This document shows positions 14,573 to 15,924 of a stretch of 15,924 bases of DNA, in pieces; within the stretch, counting starts at the first letter, position 1, and each line of letters begins with the position of its first letter. This DNA is from Treponema sp. Lineage in GTDB: Bacteria; Spirochaetota; Spirochaetia; Treponematales; Breznakiellaceae. Under the pieces are notes generated by a model, which saw nothing but the letters and a program-made list of their open reading frames with translations, was not told where the DNA came from and ran no database searches. The DNA is taken from contig JAITNU010000216.1 of assembly GCA_031290325.1 (NCBI GenBank), positions 1-15,924 on the forward strand. The letters run 5' to 3'. The position numbers and the translations under genes are program-made.

Positions 14573-15381
14573 ACTTCACGCCTCCGGTTCATGCTGCCCA
14601 TGACATACCCTTCCAGCTCAAAAGCAACATAGACAAAGCCAAAGGACTTGAGGGAACAGGAGACCTTGTCCAGGAGCTGTTCGTCGAAAAAGCGCCGCCG
14701 TTCTTCCGGGGCCACCTCGATACGGGCGATAGTGTCGTGGGAACGGACCCGGAACTGGCGGAATCCCAAGGCTCTGAGGGCGTCCTCCGCCTTTTCAATT
14801 CTAGCCAGCTTTGTGCTATCGATCCGCTCCCCATAAGGAATCCGGGAGGCAAGACAGGCAAAGGCGGGCTTATCCCAAGTGGGCAGCTCAAAGCGCCGGG
14901 AGAGTTCCCGGATCTCCGCCTTGGTAAGCCCCACTTCCCGTAAGGGACTGAGGATATGGAGTTCCTCCAGGGCCTTTAAGCCAGGCCGGTAATCCCCCAG
15001 GTCGTCCATGTTCGAGCCGTCCAATACAGTATGGATACCCCGTGCCCTTGCCGCCTCAAGGATGTTCCCGAATTCGATTTTTTTACAGAAATAACAGCGT
15101 TCCCTGGGATTAGCCGCCACCTCATCATCAAGCTCCCCTTCCTGGACCAGCACCTGCTCAATGCCGACCTGCCGGGCAACTGCGGCGGCACAATCAAGCT
15201 CACTCTGGGGAAGCATAGGGGACACGACGGTTACCGCGATTGCCCTGGTACCCAGGGCCGCCACCGCCGCGTAACAGAGAAATGAGCTATCCACCCCCCC
15301 TGAAAACGCCACTGCCACGCTTCCCTGGGGGGCAATAATATCCAAAAGCCGCTGATATTTCTCATCAATACTCGTGGTCAT
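14569..15381 (-). CDS. larE: Pyridinium-3,5-biscarboxylic acid mononucleotide sulfurtransferase LarE
   Basis: A 270-residue PP-loop ATPase that adenylates the NPN precursor and adds sulfur, acting in the cytoplasm before LarC. The PP-loop AFSGGVDSS lies at 25-33; SNMDDLGDYRPG and WDKPAFAC176LASRIPYGERI are family blocks. Cysteines C96 and C99 (RCYFCKK) plus C176 form the three-Cys pattern of [4Fe-4S]-type LarE, in contrast to LarE proteins that sacrifice a single cysteine. ATG 15381 is chosen because GAGGTG (15388-15393) is 6 bases upstream, the length then matches the family, and the key cysteine becomes number 176 as in L. plantarum LarE. The in-frame ATG 15456 lies only about 5 bases from the predicted transcription start and has no ribosome site. 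It is coupled to larC; larA and larB are not in the window. Confidence 0.92.
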   Translation of the reverse strand: MTTSIDEKYQRLLDIIAPQGSVAVAFSGGVDSSFLCYAAVAALGTRAIAVTVVSPMLPQSELDCAAAVARQVGIEQVLVQEGELDDEVAANPRERCYFCKKIEFGNILEAARARGIHTVLDGSNMDDLGDYRPGLKALEELHILSPLREVGLTKAEIRELSRRFELPTWDKPAFACLASRIPYGERIDSTKLARIEKAEDALRALGFRQFRVRSHDTIARIEVAPEERRRFFDEQLLDKVSCSLKSFGFVYVAFELEGYVMGSMNRRREV

Positions 15382-15387
15382 ACAATT

Positions 15388-15393
15388 CACCTC
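15388..15393 (-). promoter_or_regulatory. Ribosome binding site deciding the larE start
   Basis: GAGGTG on the minus strand, six bases before ATG 15381, supports this start over the in-frame ATG at 15456. Confidence 0.65.
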
Positions 15394-15467
15394 ATAAAGA
15401 ACTTCGGGATTCCCTTCATAGGATATTGGATAAGCTTCCCTGTCAAACAGCTTCATACTGTTGGGTA

Positions 15468-15497
15468 TTTATACCTTTTTTGAGCAGATACTGTCAA
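15468..15497 (-). promoter_or_regulatory. Promoter of larE-larC
   Basis: On the minus strand TTGACA (15497-15492), an 18-bp spacer and TATAAA (15473-15468) form a near-consensus promoter. The start is near 15461, giving a leader of about 80 bases before ATG 15381. A second TTGACA (15446-15441) has only a poor -10. Confidence 0.65.
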
Positions 15498-15656
15498 TGA
15501 GGCTTATAACAAGCCCTCGACCGGGGAACTTTGAGAATTTACGGTTATTTTTTGACAGGAAAATTTTTATCTGATTTTTTTTGCATTTCTGCCGATTTGT
15601 ATAGATAAATAAAAAAGTATGTGCTATATTTATACTTAGATGAGCTAAATAAAGGG

Positions 15657-15681
15657 GCGGGGTATTAAACGCCACTGTGAA
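15657..15681. repeat. Palindromic 25-nt repeat, copy B
   Basis: It has 23 of 25 bases identical to the minus strand of 7784-7808. The two differences are a C to G at position 15, and ATG versus GTG near the end. The C to G change breaks the GGGG/CCCC pairing of copy A, but a shifted GGCG/CGCC pairing (15656-15673) becomes possible. Confidence 0.6.
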
Positions 15682-15720
15682 GAAAGGCCCTGGGTTCCAT
15701 GCGGTGGATTGAAATTGAGG

Positions 15721-15769
15721 AAAAACTGCCAAAGAGCAAAAACGGATGTTGTCAGTTTTGGTAGTTTTT
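15721..15769 (+). terminator. 13-bp inverted repeat with T-run (terminator-like)
   Basis: The arms 15721-15733 (AAAAACTGCCAAA) and 15757-15769 (TTTGGTAGTTTTT) pair over 13 positions with one G-U, around a 23-base loop, and the right arm ends in a T6 run. An alternative 7-bp pairing, AAAACTG/CAGTTTT (15722-15728 with 15753-15759), uses the same left arm. It could terminate a plus-strand transcript or form the end of a small RNA. No gene upstream on the plus strand is known to need it. Confidence 0.4.
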
Positions 15770-15914
15770 TGATCTTGCTTTTCATTTGAAGGTATGGTAC
15801 TTTTAACAAAGAGGGGGTTTAAGGGGTGAGGTTTAAGATGCAAGGGCGATACATAGAAAGCAAATTGTGCTTTCAGGGTGGTACGATTATAACAGTGCCA
15901 AGGGTAGTTTTGTA

Positions 15915-15924
15915 CCCCCCCCCC
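15915..15924 (+). repeat. C10 homopolymer at the window edge
   Basis: Ten consecutive C residues end the window, so the true tract may be longer. It may be a contig edge, an assembly artefact or a slippage-prone tract (poly-G on the other strand). Confidence 0.5.

Larger units (their letters stand above)
15498..15924. other. AT-rich stretch without a convincing gene
   Basis: Upstream of the larE promoter to the window edge I find no supported gene. The minus frame open over 15469-15843 is K/N/F-rich, matches no family I know, and contains the larE promoter, the repeat and the 13-bp inverted repeat, so it is judged non-coding. The stretch holds the second copy of a dispersed 25-mer, an inverted repeat, a small 7-bp hairpin (GAAAGCA/TGCTTTC, 15856-15874) and a terminal C10 tract. 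Confidence 0.55.

Noticed and set aside
15382..15456. N-terminal extension of LarE by 25 residues (ATG 15456)
   Set aside because: No ribosome site, almost no leader after the predicted transcription start, and a poor fit to family length; ATG 15381 has GAGGTG and gives the canonical C176 numbering.
15684..15715. CRISPR-like repeat end GTGGATTGAAAT at 15704-15715, as in type I-C repeats
   Set aside because: Only one copy is seen, nothing repeats at a ~66-base interval on either side, and the upstream half does not form the usual I-C palindrome. At most a relic; treated as chance.
15469..15843. Minus-strand open frame of 124 codons
   Set aside because: AT-driven composition, no family resemblance, and it runs through the larE promoter and the inverted repeats.

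Overview
The window looks like chromosomal DNA from a Treponema-type spirochaete, most plausibly one of the hydrogen-rich termite-gut lineages. The reasons are a cytoplasmic iron-hydrogenase-like chemoreceptor, a tight murC-yicC-cmk-mutY cluster, a cluster-less MutY-like glycosylase, a loose spirochaete-type lipobox, and consensus sigma-70 promoters. This assignment is inference from protein resemblance; no 16S rRNA or database search supports it here.

Layout. Positions 1-168 are a leader with an extended -10 promoter. 169-1401 (+) is a divergent DAACS-family transporter. 1495-3585 (+) is a soluble fusion of 2[4Fe-4S] ferredoxin, [FeFe]-hydrogenase H-domain, 4Fe-4S domain and chemoreceptor signalling domain, a likely H2 or redox sensor for chemotaxis. 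It converges on a minus-strand cluster read from about 7758 down to 3568: retropepsin-like protease, murC, yicC, archaeal-type cmk, and a mutY-like gene broken by an in-frame TAG at codon 52. A perfect 12-bp hairpin (7826-7862) separates this cluster from a large M16 metallopeptidase lipoprotein (7880-10759, -). That gene diverges from a DHH phosphoesterase (10900-11817, +), with overlapping -35 boxes between them. A tRNA-Met (11967-12039, +) follows, then an NADP-type isocitrate dehydrogenase (12130-13341, +). The dehydrogenase converges with larC and larE (13328-15381, -), two genes for the nickel-pincer cofactor of lactate racemase. The last ~460 bases hold no convincing gene but carry a strong larE promoter, a 13-bp inverted repeat, one copy of a dispersed palindromic 25-mer, and a C10 tract at the very edge.

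How the genes fit together. murC, yicC and cmk are housekeeping functions (peptidoglycan, RNA turnover, CMP phosphorylation) with start/stop overlaps that imply translational coupling. larE and larC are coupled by a TTGA overlap and point to D/L-lactate interconversion, or another NPN-dependent epimerase, elsewhere in the genome. The hydrogenase-chemoreceptor fusion is the most distinctive item: all four H-cluster cysteines are kept, but the proton-shuttle cysteine position is proline, as expected of a sensor rather than a turnover enzyme. The second notable item is the amber-interrupted mutY. The third is an Arg/Gln exchange in the NADP 2'-phosphate pocket of the isocitrate dehydrogenase.
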